Part shown: one piece after another, positions 51,858 to 64,000 of the stretch
How the letters are laid out: the number at the start of each line of letters is the position of its first letter
Position numbering within the stretch: position 1 is the stretch's first letter
NCBI RefSeq assembly: GCF_022539315.1
Contig: NC_066316.1
Location: 62,043,994 to 62,107,993 of the forward strand
DNA: 64,000 nucleotides
Reading direction: 5' to 3'
Source: Serinus canaria
Taxonomy: Eukaryota; Chordata; Aves; Passeriformes; Fringillidae
Translations under genes and position numbers: made by a program
The notes under the pieces: generated by a model
What the model saw: only the letters and a program-made list of their open reading frames with translations
Told to the model about the DNA's origin: nothing
The model's database searches: none

Positions 51858-54625
51858 GTAAGAAGAAAGGCAAAAAAGGCAACACTGAAATACTGAAATT
51901 AAATACTGTTAAGAGCTGCAGACACAATGGAGTTCCTGGTGCATTTCATATAAACCATCAAGACCATAGCAAGAACAGGTAATTCAAGTTAAAATCAAGA
52001 AGGAATTAGTTTCCACTTGTCCATTTGTTCCTCAGAGGAATCACATATATAATACTAAGTCACCATCCTTAATCCGTTTGATGTTGCTGAGAAAAGGAAT
52101 AGGCCTCCACCACTCTTGATAAGAAGCTAATCATAGTTTTTAAAAATCCTGTGTAGGACCACATTCCTCCATCATATTGTGTATAAGTGGATTTCTGCTG
52201 TGACCTACTAAGGACAACAAACCTTTCCTCAGGTACAGAGTGCATTTTTAGTCTCAGCTGCTGCCTTCCCTAACTGAGCACAGCAATAATAAAATAATGG
52301 CAAGTCCAAGTTTTCTGCAGTAGGTTTGCTGTTATGGAGTAGTGAGAAGCATATCTGCACAGCATTGTTGGGATAATTGTGCCTCAAAAGGCCATAGTTT
52401 TTACTGTATAAGACCAAGTTCACTTCTACTATTTAAAACAACAAAAATCCCAAATTTGTGAGCCATAATACATTCAATACTGTTGAAACCAGCAGAGCAT
52501 TTCAGTTAATTTCTTTGTTTCTAAGTTTTGTATTCAATTGCACACTCAGTCCCAAAGACTTGCTTAGATGGGTTAGAGCCTTAAGTTCATGACACAATTT
52601 AGATCACAAATATTAAAATCAGAGTCCAGCAAATTTTGTTTGTGTGTGCATATGTGTATGCTTTAAGACAACTGAGTTTCTTGTTTCTGGTTGGCCACCA
52701 GTAGCAAGACTTAGAGATGTGTCAGAACACATTCTTTTGTTTGTCTGAAAGAAAACTTAAAAAATCCATCTCATGTAAACTCCTCTACCCATGAGACTAT
52801 CAATAAGTTGGTAGTTTGACTACAGGATGACCTTTAGCAACAGGTGCTAAAAGTTTTAATCCCTTTAGTGTATTTTATTTCCTGCTCATGAACACTTGTA
52901 ATAGCAATTTGCAAATTATTTAATATTACTTATTTGATGCCACCAAACACAGGGAGAGGTGCATAAAAGTGGTTTGCTCTCAAACTGATAAATTGGGTCA
53001 AGTTATTAGGTTCTGTTTTACCTTAAAATCAAAATAATGTTGTAGCACAAAACACTCAGCTGCCAAATCCCAGCAAGGGGGTATAACAAGAGGGTTAGCT
53101 GGGACTGTGGCCAAAGGAGGGATCATGACAGATGGGTTAGTGACCACCAGTGGGAATTACTTTAAACACTGTCAACATATGAGTTTCCTTCCACCTCTTT
53201 GGCTGACCCTTATTTCTCCCTCCATCTCTTTCAGTCTTTCTCTCTCCCTTCCCTGTTCACATCCTTCTAGCAAGAACATTGAAGCACTGGCACCCACACT
53301 CTGCTTTAAGGTGGCAAAATTCAGTTTTACTGACACTGCTGAGAAAGCTTGAAACAATTCTAAATGTAAAATTGTTTTTGAATTAAGATTTAATAATAAT
53401 TTATAATTGAATAATCTGAATTGGCCTGCAGTAAAGCCTGAAGGCAAAATCAAGCATGCAGAGATCATTCAGAAAGATTAGCCTGATCAAATACTTTCAA
53501 ATTGTTTCTGTCCTTATGGAGATATTTATCAATAAAATAGGTCTTTGTTTCATTAAAAAAAATACAACTAGTTTTACACTCTGGTTAATATTATGCTATG
53601 TTAAATTTATAAACTCAAGAATGATGTGATAATGCTGTAATGGAATTTACAGAAAGAAATATCTCAGGTATGTTCAGGTAGTGAACTTATCTTTTATGTA
53701 TGAGTCTCAGTCCAGAAGAAACTCTGGCTTAATACCCCCCCCAAAAATAATTACCCTATTACAACAGCAAAAAATTAGTCTCTAGTTCTCAGCAGGAAAG
53801 GCACACCTGTAAGAAACCTCATTAGCCAAATTATTTTGAGGGGAGTTGGCAGGGATCACTCATTATCTCATCAGATCTGAGTCTCATCATAATAATAAGA
53901 ACCAGGCATTTAAAATCAGAATGAAAATCGAGTGAAAATAGCCAATCTAGAGTCACCAGTTGTTGTGTCCTGGTGGTTTTATTTGTATGCAGGCATATAA
54001 GTGTCCACAAAGCAAGAGAGAGAATGACATGGTGAGAGAATGTCAAGTAGCCCATGTCAGAACTGTAAGGCAGAGAGGGCTCCTTTTAAATCTCTCATTC
54101 CACAACTAAACCTGGATAAGCAGAATGCTGACTTTACTGTCCTTATAGAAATCTCTCCCTTAAGATGCTTCTACTGGAGCCATCATTATTACTACACAGA
54201 ATATTTGAAGCACCTGCTACATTTTCATGCCTACATTTTCAGGCATCCCCTGAAAAATGAGATTTAAACTATGTAGATCACTTAATGGAAGAAAGATAAT
54301 TGACATCAGTTATAGAAAGAAAAATTTCTACCTGCTGAACTTTGCTTATTACCTGTGTATAAAGCCATCCATCCTTAGAGAGCTTCAAGTACTGGGGAAG
54401 GAATGAAGGCATTTTCTCTGCAACATGCCTGCCTTAGAGTCAGGCTTGTCATCTGGTCTCTACACAGAGCCAAGGGAGAAGCACAAGGTCTCAGATCTCA
54501 TCTTCCACATGCCCAGTGTTCCCAATTCCCAGGTCCAGCGCCTTTAAATTCAATGGCAGCTGGGGAACACTGATTATTGCCTACAACCCAGTTCTACAAG
54601 AATACATTTCTATCCAAAGCATCAA

Positions 54626-54675
54626 GGTTTTTTTTTGTTTGTTTGTTTTTGGCTTTTTTTTTTGGTTAAAAAAGA
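54626..54675 (+). repeat. T-rich low-complexity tract with (GTTT)n
   Basis: Runs of T interrupted by G, including three GTTT units and a GGC break. Confidence 0.85.
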
Positions 54676-56074
54676 AAATGTGGTATTCAGAAGCTAGTTC
54701 AATACTTAATTCAACTCAAGAATTTTTGATTGGAACTGGCTAATTTGCATCATATTTCAATATTTAATCATTTTTATTCAGTATTTTTTGGAGCATAATT
54801 ATAAGGGGAAAAAAGGCAGCACATGAAGAACTCTGTGCTGTCATTGTCATGATAAGAAAACTCTAGATCATTCCAGCTCCCATGGACAGCTAGAGTGACT
54901 CACTCAGACACTGCTCCCATTGACTATTTCAAGGAAAACACAAAGAGGTGGGTTTTTCCTGATGTTATGAAAAAATATGTTTTAATGAATGGTACCCTAA
55001 GCTTTCTGTTTTGAAAAAATACAAAACCTATCACCTGCCCCTGGAAACACAGTCTCTGTAATATAAGTAAGCAGTACAGATTATAGTCTCATCCTCTAGC
55101 CTTTTCCAACATTAACACTTCAGTAAAATTATGAAACACTCTGATCAGTCCTTTTCCATAGCCCCTATTACTAATGCAATGAATATAAAGCTAGTCTGTA
55201 ATGAGTAATGTATTTATTAGGTGTGCTGAACTCCTTTTCAGTAGCCAATTCATGTATGGATACAAATATTTCCTTCTCTTCATACATTCTTTCTGAAATA
55301 CTGTCTATTTGCATCCAAGATTTATCAACTTAAAAACTAAAAAATACAGAAAAAGGGAAAACTTTATTAAAATTCCAACGTGGTGAGATGCAAATCTCTC
55401 CTCCTAGTCTGTTATACAGAGAAGTTAAAATGTGAGTGACATGGAAAAGGATAGATGCAAAGCTCTGACAAAAGAACAAACACACAAGATGAATGCTTGA
55501 TATATTATATAGAGCTACTAGGTGTTAGCAGTGATGAGAATGGTGTAAAAAATATACACTTCCATGCAAGTAGATTGTCCAGAAAAAATGTATGTGGAAT
55601 AAAATTAAAAGTTTCAAAAGAAAGGGAGGTCAAAACCAGCCAAGCAGTAAAAAAACAGTCACAGCAGTCAAAAGCACTTTTCTGAGAATAATTTACATCA
55701 ACTAATTTGAGACTAAAATCAGATTTTTACTGGGTGTTTAGTCTGTGTTTTGAAGGCTAGTGTTGTGTCCTAGATTAAACTCATTTGCTTACCCAAACTA
55801 TACACTCAAGCACAGCAGCACTTTCTCAGTAGATATGTTAATGATGAAAATATTGTTAAGTAACTAAAATAAGGCTTTTTAAACTTTCCTTCTATTTTTC
55901 TTATGGTAAAAACCTGACAAAAATATTATACATCTCTGTATTGAAGGAATAATAGCATCCATTTGCTGACACCAGTTGGTACCTTAACATTGTGAGGAAG
56001 GCTGGAGAGGGCTGGCTAACAAACCTGCACGGCTGACACGACATTGTTTGTGGCAGGTTTTCTCTTCATAAGGA

Positions 56075-56109
56075 GAGCCAATCACAAACTGTAAGCCAAG
56101 AATTGGCTC
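56075..56109 (+). repeat. Inverted CCAAT-box pair
   Basis: Gagccaat at 56075-56082 and attggctc at 56102-56109 are exact reverse complements around a 19-base spacer. Each arm contains a CCAAT core, one on each strand. Confidence 0.7.
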
Positions 56110-56624
56110 CTTGTCAGATTTTATCCTCTACTCTTCTGCATTTGCCTTCGAATCTTTGTTTTCCCCACCTCCCAATTTGCTTTCTTTAATTCAGTGCCCA
56201 CAGCAGTTCCTCTTGGAAGCAGCAAAAGCTATAATCTAGCACTGCTGCAAGCTCTCCCCCAGCAGAGGCCTATCCCTGCCAATAGCTGTCATCATTCAAG
56301 TGGCACTTGCTGGCAAGATAGCACAGAGTTGCAGCAATTTCTTTCCACTTTTGCATACCTCATATCCCCAGCTGTTCCAAGAGGGTGATCACCTTGCTGG
56401 TTTCATGAGGTCTAGAAAACGCAGCAATAATTATTGTGCTGGCAGTGCTGAAGGCAGCCAACATCACTAAGGCAGGAATTGGAATGCAGCCCAACCAACA
56501 CAGCAGAATCTACTAATTTGTTGCACTGAATATTCTGTTGTAAGAAATAATCATGAGCCTTGTGATAGACTATGAAAGGCAAATTACATTGCCTGAGCCA
56601 GAGCCTTCTACAGTGCCTAGCAAA

Positions 56625-56680
56625 AATAAAAAAAAAAACCCAAAACAACAAAACCCCCAAAAAACCAAAACAACAACAGC
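56625..56680 (+). repeat. A/C-rich low-complexity tract
   Basis: A runs broken by CCC and single C. It is the complement of the T/G-rich tract type seen at 13240 and 54626. Confidence 0.8.
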
Positions 56681-59600
56681 AAATCCCAGAAGCAAAACCA
56701 AACCTGACAATTTTAGGTTAGCTGCTTAAATCTAGCCTTTTAAATTCCCTGGTTTGTCAGTAAATTACTGCCTTGAATTTTCAAAAAACCCCCAAGCTTC
56801 TATCTAGTCATGACCTGTCAAAGAAAGAGAGGTGTTTATAATTGATTTTGACCAATTTTGTGTGTATTACACTAGGAGGGGAAGGCTAACAGTGTTCACT
56901 CTAATTTCATATCGCATGATACCTTACACAAAACTGTAAAAAATCTGACTGTTTACCTTTCTTCCTATAAATTCATTAGTCAATGTTTGAAATTATGCAT
57001 GTCTATGACTTTCTAATCCCTGCTAGGCAGCAGATTTTAATACAATTATTTGAGGGTAACTACAGCATCTTTTCCAAAGCAAATTCCTATTATTAATGGA
57101 AAAATAAGAAAAAAATAACATTTACATAACACCAAATGCCGGAGCACTTCTTAGTGGTGTAGGTGACCTCTCTGGAGAGAGAGTATTTTTAACTCAAGGA
57201 AAAGATAATCTGATAATATTGTGCTTGCTGCTTCTCTGCTAAGGCAACGACAGGGTTTTTTCAATGAATGCAGCACCTGCTGGCTCCTGCTTTGTGCTGC
57301 ATGGCACTGCTTTGACTGTGGTAATGGTTTACCCAGTGGTTTGCCTCTAGCCTGATGACATTCTGATTGGAATTCCACTTACAGTGAAGATACAGGGAAC
57401 TGCTGTCCCTGGCAAACAATGCAGTTATGTGGAAAAGGAACTATGGTTAGAGAGAGATGCCTTCTTTCTAAGCAGGAAAAGTAAAAAAAAAAGTAACTGA
57501 AGCAGAATCAACCTCCCTCACCCCCGCTGCTCTGTTACCCAGCCAAGGAAAAAAGGATCAATGTCCATTCAAGATGCCCTGATATTGACAGGCAATTCTA
57601 CATCGGAGAGAAGAAGGAATACATAAAACTCGTGCACATCTGAGAATATAGGAGGAAAAAACAGGAGCCATCAAATTTCCCAGCAACATATCTCACAATA
57701 CAAAGTAAATTATGGTGAAAAATAAAACTTTAGGGTAAAGAACACTTTTTACTCTGGGAAACTAATCAAAGATTTCTTAGATTTCTGTTGAGAACTGGCA
57801 ATGGTGGCCAACACCAAGAATATTTTTAGGGATATTCATGTCTTTTTTTTGTGAGAAGCTCAGGTAAGAACCATTGATTCCTGAATAGCTGCTCTCTAGA
57901 TAGAACTGTCTTCCCTGCTGTGGGGAGTGCTGCTAAACTGCAAGTCTCTTCCTTCATCCCCTGCTAGCAGGTGTCACCCCACACATGGCTGTATAACCCT
58001 TTGAGCTAAGCAAATGCACCTTCTTCTTGCAAGGATACTATCTTAGAAAAGAAGCCACTGGCCCACCCCAATCATACCTTCTATTTAGAAAGCAGAGGCG
58101 AGGTCCAATCTACCTAATGTAGGACTCTAACTCCTATCCACATTTTAGTTATTTAATCTCCACCAAGTTTCTGGTATACTAAATTAAAGCCTGTGTCACT
58201 GTCAGTCTCCAGAGGCAAATCCATTCTAAGTGCAGGGAGCTAAGCAAGAAAAAATGACTATGACCCATCCCTTTAATCTAAAAGAACCATAATTATGACT
58301 AAATTAATCAATACGTGTGATAGTCCAAGAATAGACTACTGGGGTCTATGCTGTTTCAGGGACTGACACAGATACCCTATGGGATTCAGACAAAATCTTT
58401 TAGCTTCAAGGTAACACAGTTAGGCAGTATTTAAATCCTAATCTCAAAATGGATCCTCGTGGAACTTTAGATTTCACTGAGTTTCTCTAATAATTAAGAT
58501 CCTATCTTAGTTAAGTAACTGTGAATATTTTATTTTGTTTAATCTGTAAGGCGAAAGCTGTTCAAAGGCAAGTATTAACTTTCTGCATTATCATACACTC
58601 AACTTTCTCTTCTACTCTTGTAGAAATATGCCAGGAGTCAGAGGTGAGACCAAGAAATGTCAACAATCAGCGTGATGGAGTAAAAATTTGCTCAAATAGT
58701 ATTTGACCAGTTTCTTCTCATCCTGTATGGAAGATTACAAGTTAGATTGGGGAAAAAAATTGATTAATGCAATTTTTTAATGGGAGAATTAACACTATTT
58801 TTGCTAAAAGATGTTAAGAAAAAGTGACTGAATCTTCCCAGTATAACTTCTTTCATAAAGCTTCAGCAATACTGAACACTTGAAGGAAGTATGTTTTAAT
58901 AAGAAGTTATGTGGGAAGGTACAGAAACTTTATGTCTATCCAAATCTGCAAAGTAGACAATAGTAAAATTGCCAGAATATTTTTGGAAAGGATATTACAA
59001 CAGTGAATGAGTAGGCATCAAAATGATAAATAAATAAAGTCCTGATAAATGCAAAATTATGTACCTCCACGGGAAAGAATATTTACCATACACAGTGGAT
59101 GATTCTAAATTAACAATCACTACTCAGGAAATTGTAAAATTATTTCAGAAAATTAGCATAAAATGTCAGCTTGATGATAAACAAACCCCAAATTTCAGAA
59201 ATCATTAAGAAAGAGTGGGCAATGAAACAGAAAACTGCACTATTGAAGGGAGCACCACACTGGCAACAGTAAAGCTGGAAAAGGACAAAGAAATATAATA
59301 GGGATTATCAGAATAGTGGAAGATTTCTACTGAGGACAGACAAAACCAATTAGGACTCTTGAAATCAGAAAAGAGAGAGCTGTAGGAGAATATAAAAAAC
59401 TCTTAAAAATCAAGGATTACATAAAGTAAATAGGTAAGGAGCAAGTTTCATTACTTTTTCTAGCACTAGCTGTAGAGGCAGTTGGCTGCAATGAAGTGAG
59501 AAAAACTGAAAAGAAAAAAGAAATCTATTTTTACAGGGTTAATAATGAACCTGGGAAATATATTTCCACAGGCTTTTGTGTTTTAGACAGAAAAAATGCA

Positions 59601-59876
59601 GATAATTTCATGGAAAATTAGTCCATTGATAGCAGATAAAAATGATGGTCTTGCTACAGCCTTTGGTTTAAGAAGTCTCATAATTACCAACTCTGAAAGC
59701 TGAGAGGGTAAATTGAAGGAATGACCATGCTCTACAGGGTCCTGCACTGTTCACTAGGCAACTGCAACTGGCTGCTGCTTGAGGCAGACTTCCTCAAAAA
59801 CTTAGGTGATCATTTTTTCCCATCTAATATGGCTTTTTTATTTTCCATTTGAAATAGCTTACAGCTTTGGGTTTGA

Positions 59877-59925
59877 TTTTTTTTTTTTGGGTTTTTTTTT
59901 TTTTTTTTTTTTTTGTTTTTGTTTA
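59877..59925 (+). repeat. Poly-T tract with GGG interruption
   Basis: Twelve T at 59877-59888, GGG at 59889-59891, twenty-three T at 59892-59914, then GTTTTTG. Confidence 0.95.
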
Positions 59926-61777
59926 TGTTTTAAATTTAAACTGCAATGACATGACTGCAAAATCACAAACCTTATTGAAATTATGACCATTTATACTTAT
60001 GCTTAAACCACAGAACATTATGCCTTCAGACACATGAAATCTGAAGTGTTAAGATTTAAATTGGGTCAGGAACAAACTCAATATGTTCTACAATCATACT
60101 GCCTGAACTTATTTATAAAAGGACTTTGAAACATGTAATTTTGGAGACATTCCCTGTTTACATTTCAGGAACTCTGCAGGACAGTAATCTCTTTCAGGTC
60201 CTGTAGAAAGCTGCTCTCTAGTGGCTAATGCGAAAGACCAAGAATTAGGAGAGTATAAAATGAAACCACTTCCTTTACTTACAAATGTTCATCCGTTTTC
60301 ATTTTCAGCTTATTGGACACATACATAGCCATGAAATTGAACAGCACTATTTCAAAACTTTTGAATTATACTGTAAAAGGCTCCATTTACTTACACATCA
60401 AGATACAGGGAGGCAAAGAGGGAGGACAAAGCTAAGGAACAACTCATTTAATTTGTGGATAAAATGAGACTACAAGAAAACTACCTCAAGCTTGGATTTA
60501 GTAATCCTTTGTGATGGGTAACTCTTGTCCATCCTGGGATAGGTATTGCAGTGCTGATCCTACTCAGTTATTCCTCTTCAATTCTTTCCATCCTCTGTGG
60601 TCATTAGCAAGCTTACATATCTAATTAAATAAATGTGGAATTCTGCAACTGTGCCTTTTATCTGAAGACTCTTGTAAAAGGACATGAAACACTGCTATCT
60701 TAATGTTAAAAATAAGGACTTGAAGAACAAGTAGGCTACAGATCTACCAAAATTCACCCAGTTGAATACACCATCATGGAGCTGACAGTGAAGTAAGCAG
60801 TCTCTGCTTGCTCTGAAGACAACTGTTAAGTGGCACTTTTCTTCAGTTATCAAGAACCTGAAGGCAGGCACCTATCCATTTATAATAAACATCTGTTACT
60901 AATATTATTATCTGGCTCTAATAATGTACATCATGAAAAAATACAAGACTGTCAGGTACATTAACAATAAATTGATGGTGTTCCTGAATCTTTAAAAGCT
61001 TACAAAATATGAGCAATTCCTTATTTTAATGAGCCCCTTCATATCAGCATAGCTAGCATGGCACCAAGAGGTGACACATCTGGTAGCTGCTACAGGACAC
61101 ACCCCCACTCAATACTGACACTGCAATAAGAACAAACCAGTCAGTGCATTTTGAAATGAAAAAAATATTGCTCAGATATGGCAGATTAGTGCCACATCAT
61201 GCAAGCTGGAGCACAGGACAGAAAAAGTCTTTTTCAAGCTTAAAGTGAAATATTTTGAAGAGAAAATATATACTCTATTAAGTCTGGATAGGAAGAAAAG
61301 GATGGCAGACGGAAAATTCCACTGCATGCTTCATGAGCCACTCACCAACCACTGAATGGCCAGTAAAAAAAGCTACACCCTATTAAGTTATAAAGGGGAA
61401 GGTGAATTTAGCAGTAGTGGGAAAGTGCAGTAATTTTGGTTACTGATGAATAGTTGCCTCTAAATAAAAGAAATTCAAGTTCTGCTTTCAAAAGGGCAGA
61501 CATAACTTAAATAATGACTTTGGGGCAAGGCACACAAGACCTTGCAGATAACCATCCTTTTAAGTCTTATTATGCAACTAATCTTGAACTTGAAACTTTT
61601 CATACCTAAACTAGCAATCTTTTTGCTTTGGACCAGAGAACATGAATGAACATTCAATGAATGAACACAAACTCATAAATGGGTTGGATAACGGAGTTTC
61701 CTAGGACTTTGCACAGTTTCCTTGAGATGCAGGTAGCTAAGAGGTCTAGACTCCCTGGCTTTGTAAAATTACAAAAT

Positions 61778-61809
61778 TATTGTGTACCATTTTGTTATGG
61801 TACACAATA
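61778..61809 (+). repeat. Perfect 13-bp hairpin with 6-base loop
   Basis: Arms tattgtgtaccat (61778-61790) and atggtacacaata (61797-61809) are exact reverse complements around tttgtt. A smaller palindrome, ttgtaaaattacaa (61761-61774), lies just to the left. Confidence 0.9.
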
Positions 61810-62984
61810 CATATCTTCTTGGAAGAACAAAAACATTAAAATGAAAAAAGATTATTTTAAGAGACCTCCAAACCAGCTCTTTCTTCTTGTGAGTCCACAA
61901 ACAGAAGTGGCTAAAGATAACAGAAAATGCAGTTGGTATCAAAAGTCTATAGAAAAACTGCTCTATTGTGGGAATAATACAACAATTTCATTGCCTTGGA
62001 AAGTAGCAGTGATAGCAATGGCAAACAGGTAATGATTAATAGCAACACAAATCTGGACACTGAAAGTATTAAGGTAGAGAATCAAACTTCTTTTCCTGCT
62101 ATTTAAAGGCAGCAAACATGGATTTAAGCTGAACCAGGCTGACACTTAGCATTTGCAAAAAAAGTGACTTATGTACATGTATAATATGGGCTTACAAATC
62201 TGTGCTTATGACTGTGGTTTTTTACCCATTCAGTTCATTAATCTAGGCAATGGAAAATATAATTCCACTTGTATCTAGATATTATGACTACCATAACAGG
62301 AAAGCTATTAATATTTTCTGAGGGACAACATCATCAGATATCTCAACAGAATCAAAATAATATGAAACAATACACTACAATGTTGAAAAAAAATAACTTT
62401 TTTTTTCATGAATACTTGAGAAAGTGTTAAGACACAGAGAGATTTATGATTTTATGGTATATGTTAACCTGATATTTTTCATTTCCAGTAGGTTTCCTAA
62501 CTTGTGCTGTTCCACCATGTCACTGTGCTCCTTGTTCTGTCCTTCTCTGGCAAAACTATGTAGAGTTGAGGAACCCCAACTTTTATGGGATATTGCCTAA
62601 CACAAGTTTGTGTGACTCTGCAATACTTCTAGGGCAGCATTTCATCACTAAATCTGATTAAACTATTGTAATCCCATTGTTGCAAAACCAGACATTGTCA
62701 CAAGAAACAGAAATCCTATTAAACTGGTACTATTCACTCTCTATACGCTTTCTTCCTGAGAATTTTTATGCAAAATTACTCAGGTTTTGGTGATTGCATT
62801 TTAATTTATTTAACTTCCTACTATAAATTAAGAAATATCTCATTAGTGAACTAAATTAAAAACCTCATAGTTATGAGAAGTATGAAGCCTAGTCATGAAA
62901 AAAAATCAGAAGAAAGAAATTGTCTATAACTCATACTATTTTTATTCTAGTATATTTAATTAACTCACATTTTACTTATAAACC

Positions 62985-63654
62985 TGTGCTGGTTGCCCAG
63001 GCAGTGGGGGACCTGCCCTATGTCAGACATGGCCAGTTTAAGTGGGCTCCCACTCACCCTTCCTAGGAAAAGGCTGAGCCCCCCAGACACGATGGCAGTG
63101 CCTTAGGGAAGGGCGTGTAGGGATGGGCAGTACACCACCCATGAGCAATTAATGAGGGGAAAAAGGTGTGAGAAACAGCTCTTTGAGGCCCAGGATGGAG
63201 GTGGGGAGGAGGAGGTGTTCCATGTGCCTGGACAGAGTTCCCTGCAGTCCCTGGAGAGGCCAGGCTGAAGCAGAAAAACAGCATAAGGTTGGAGACAGGA
63301 GAGAATTGTCATGGGCTTATCCTAACCCTCCTATTCCCCATCCCTATGCACCAGTCAGGGTGGGGAGGTAGAGGAGTTGGGAATGACAGAGTGAATTTGA
63401 GGCTGGGAAAAAAAGCCAGGCAGAGGGTAAAGTGTTTAGTTTTTCTCCAAATCAATTTTAATTTGCAATAAATTTAGATTTTTTTTTTCCAAATTGCATC
63501 TGTTTTCTCTTTGACAATAATTGGTGAGTGATCTCCTTGCCTTTATCCTGGCCGATGAGCTTTTTCATCTAATATTTTGTCCCAGTTCTGTTGAGGAAGG
63601 GGAGTGAGAACAACAGGGTGGGCACACAGCAGCTGGCCAAGGTCAGCCCACCAC
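62985..63654 (+). mobile_element. ERVL-type solo LTR (second, different subfamily)
   Basis: The sequence runs from TGTGCTGGTTGCCCAGGCAG to AGCCCACCACA, about 670 bp, with the TG...CA ends typical of LTRs. The right half follows the avian ERVL LTR pattern: cctattccccatccctatgc, tggggaggtagaggagttgg, AATAAA, ttgacaataattggtgagtg, atctccttgcc, gagctttttcatctaatatt, ctgttgaggaaggggagtga and gtgggcac. No internal retroviral sequence is attached and no obvious target-site duplication is visible, so it is an old solo LTR. Orientation is plus, antisense to NKAIN2. Open frames across it on both strands are not genes. Confidence 0.88.
63467..63472 (+). promoter_or_regulatory. AATAAA polyadenylation signal of the LTR
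   Basis: AATAAA lies between the purine-rich central LTR part and the TGACAATAATTGGTGAGTG segment, where this LTR family carries its polyadenylation signal. A T-rich run follows within ten bases. Confidence 0.6.
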
Positions 63655-64000
63655 ATGGCTGTGACAAAACCATGACAAAAAATACTGCTCTTAATATCTA
63701 TGATTTTGACTAAAGGTATCTTAGGATTTTTATAATGGTTCACTATTTCTGCAGAAGTCCATAAAAACTGCAGCTGGTGGTTCAGCACCTCCCCAGCTCT
63801 CAATTTTCAAAAAATATTTGCTCAGAAATGGTTTAAACCAATTACACGTATACATAGCCCAACAGCTTGTATTAGAAAAAGTAATATCATTGATCAAAAT
63901 GTCTTTGAAAGATAATTTCTGTGGCTTTTCAAAATTTGAGCTGTTTTACCAACCTGCATGACAAACATGTTTTTGAAATCAGGAGCTATAGTGCTGCTGG
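63655..64000 (-). other. NKAIN2: NKAIN2 intron 1, window edge
   Basis: About 350 bp of unique AT-rich intron up to the end of the window. No element is recognised. Confidence 0.65.

Larger units (their letters stand above)
50418..62984 (-). other. NKAIN2: NKAIN2 intron 1, long mostly unique stretch
   Basis: About 12.5 kb of AT-rich intron with homopolymer tracts and hairpins listed separately. GC-richer, more complex patches at about 51110-51210, 55990-56420 and 57130-57420 do not resemble any repeat or exon I recognise. No NKAIN2 exon 1, RNA gene or mobile element is seen. Confidence 0.68.

Noticed and set aside
63063..63471. Several 60-73-codon frames on both strands
   Set aside because: All lie inside the ERVL LTR at 62985-63654, which is non-coding.
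63900..64000. Window edge considered as NKAIN2 exon 1
   Set aside because: Neither strand encodes the expected short Cys-rich N-terminus, and no suitable donor is present.

Overview
The window is vertebrate nuclear DNA, almost certainly from a bird. It is AT-rich and intron-like, with no long open frames outside repeats. It carries many 5'-truncated CR1 LINE fragments with the avian 3' tail (ATTCTATGATTCT-like), two ERVL-type solo LTRs of the kind seen in chicken and songbird genomes, and large tetranucleotide microsatellites. There is no bacterial-style gene organisation. I cannot assign the species.

The only protein-coding gene I can support is NKAIN2 (sodium/potassium-transporting ATPase-interacting protein 2), on the minus strand. 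Two internal coding exons are present. The one here called exon 2 (45931-46068, 46 codons) encodes the [12 protein letters not shown] block and a membrane helix. The next, exon 3 (6042-6122, 27 codons), encodes the next helix, beginning [12 protein letters not shown]. Both start and end in phase 0 with GT/AG borders and join to give the continuous family sequence ...RYITG-YAVW.... The paralog is called from residues ANF and RYITG. A 39,808-bp intron separates the exons. Positions 1-6041 are the start of the following intron, and 46069-64000 are the end of the preceding one. Exon 1 and exon 4 onward are outside the window.

Layout: 1-6041, downstream intron with a G-quadruplex candidate at 4051. 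6042-6122, exon 3. 6525-6622, (ATCT)n repeat. 7.9-29.0 kb, mostly unique intron with one CR1 remnant at each end. 34.6-35.1 kb, ERVL LTR with a TATA box. 38.9-50.4 kb, a CR1-dense zone of six fragments that surrounds exon 2, plus a 135-bp (GAAA)n tract at 47.2 kb. 50.4-63.0 kb, mostly unique intron. 62985-63654, a second ERVL LTR with AATAAA.

I found no tRNA, rRNA, CRISPR or intact mobile element. I do not see a complete undescribed system. The items most worth following are the weak donor of exon 3, the long pyrimidine repeat on the transcript strand upstream of exon 2, the inverted CR1 pair, several clean hairpins, and one unexplained 165-codon frame with a consensus splice donor.
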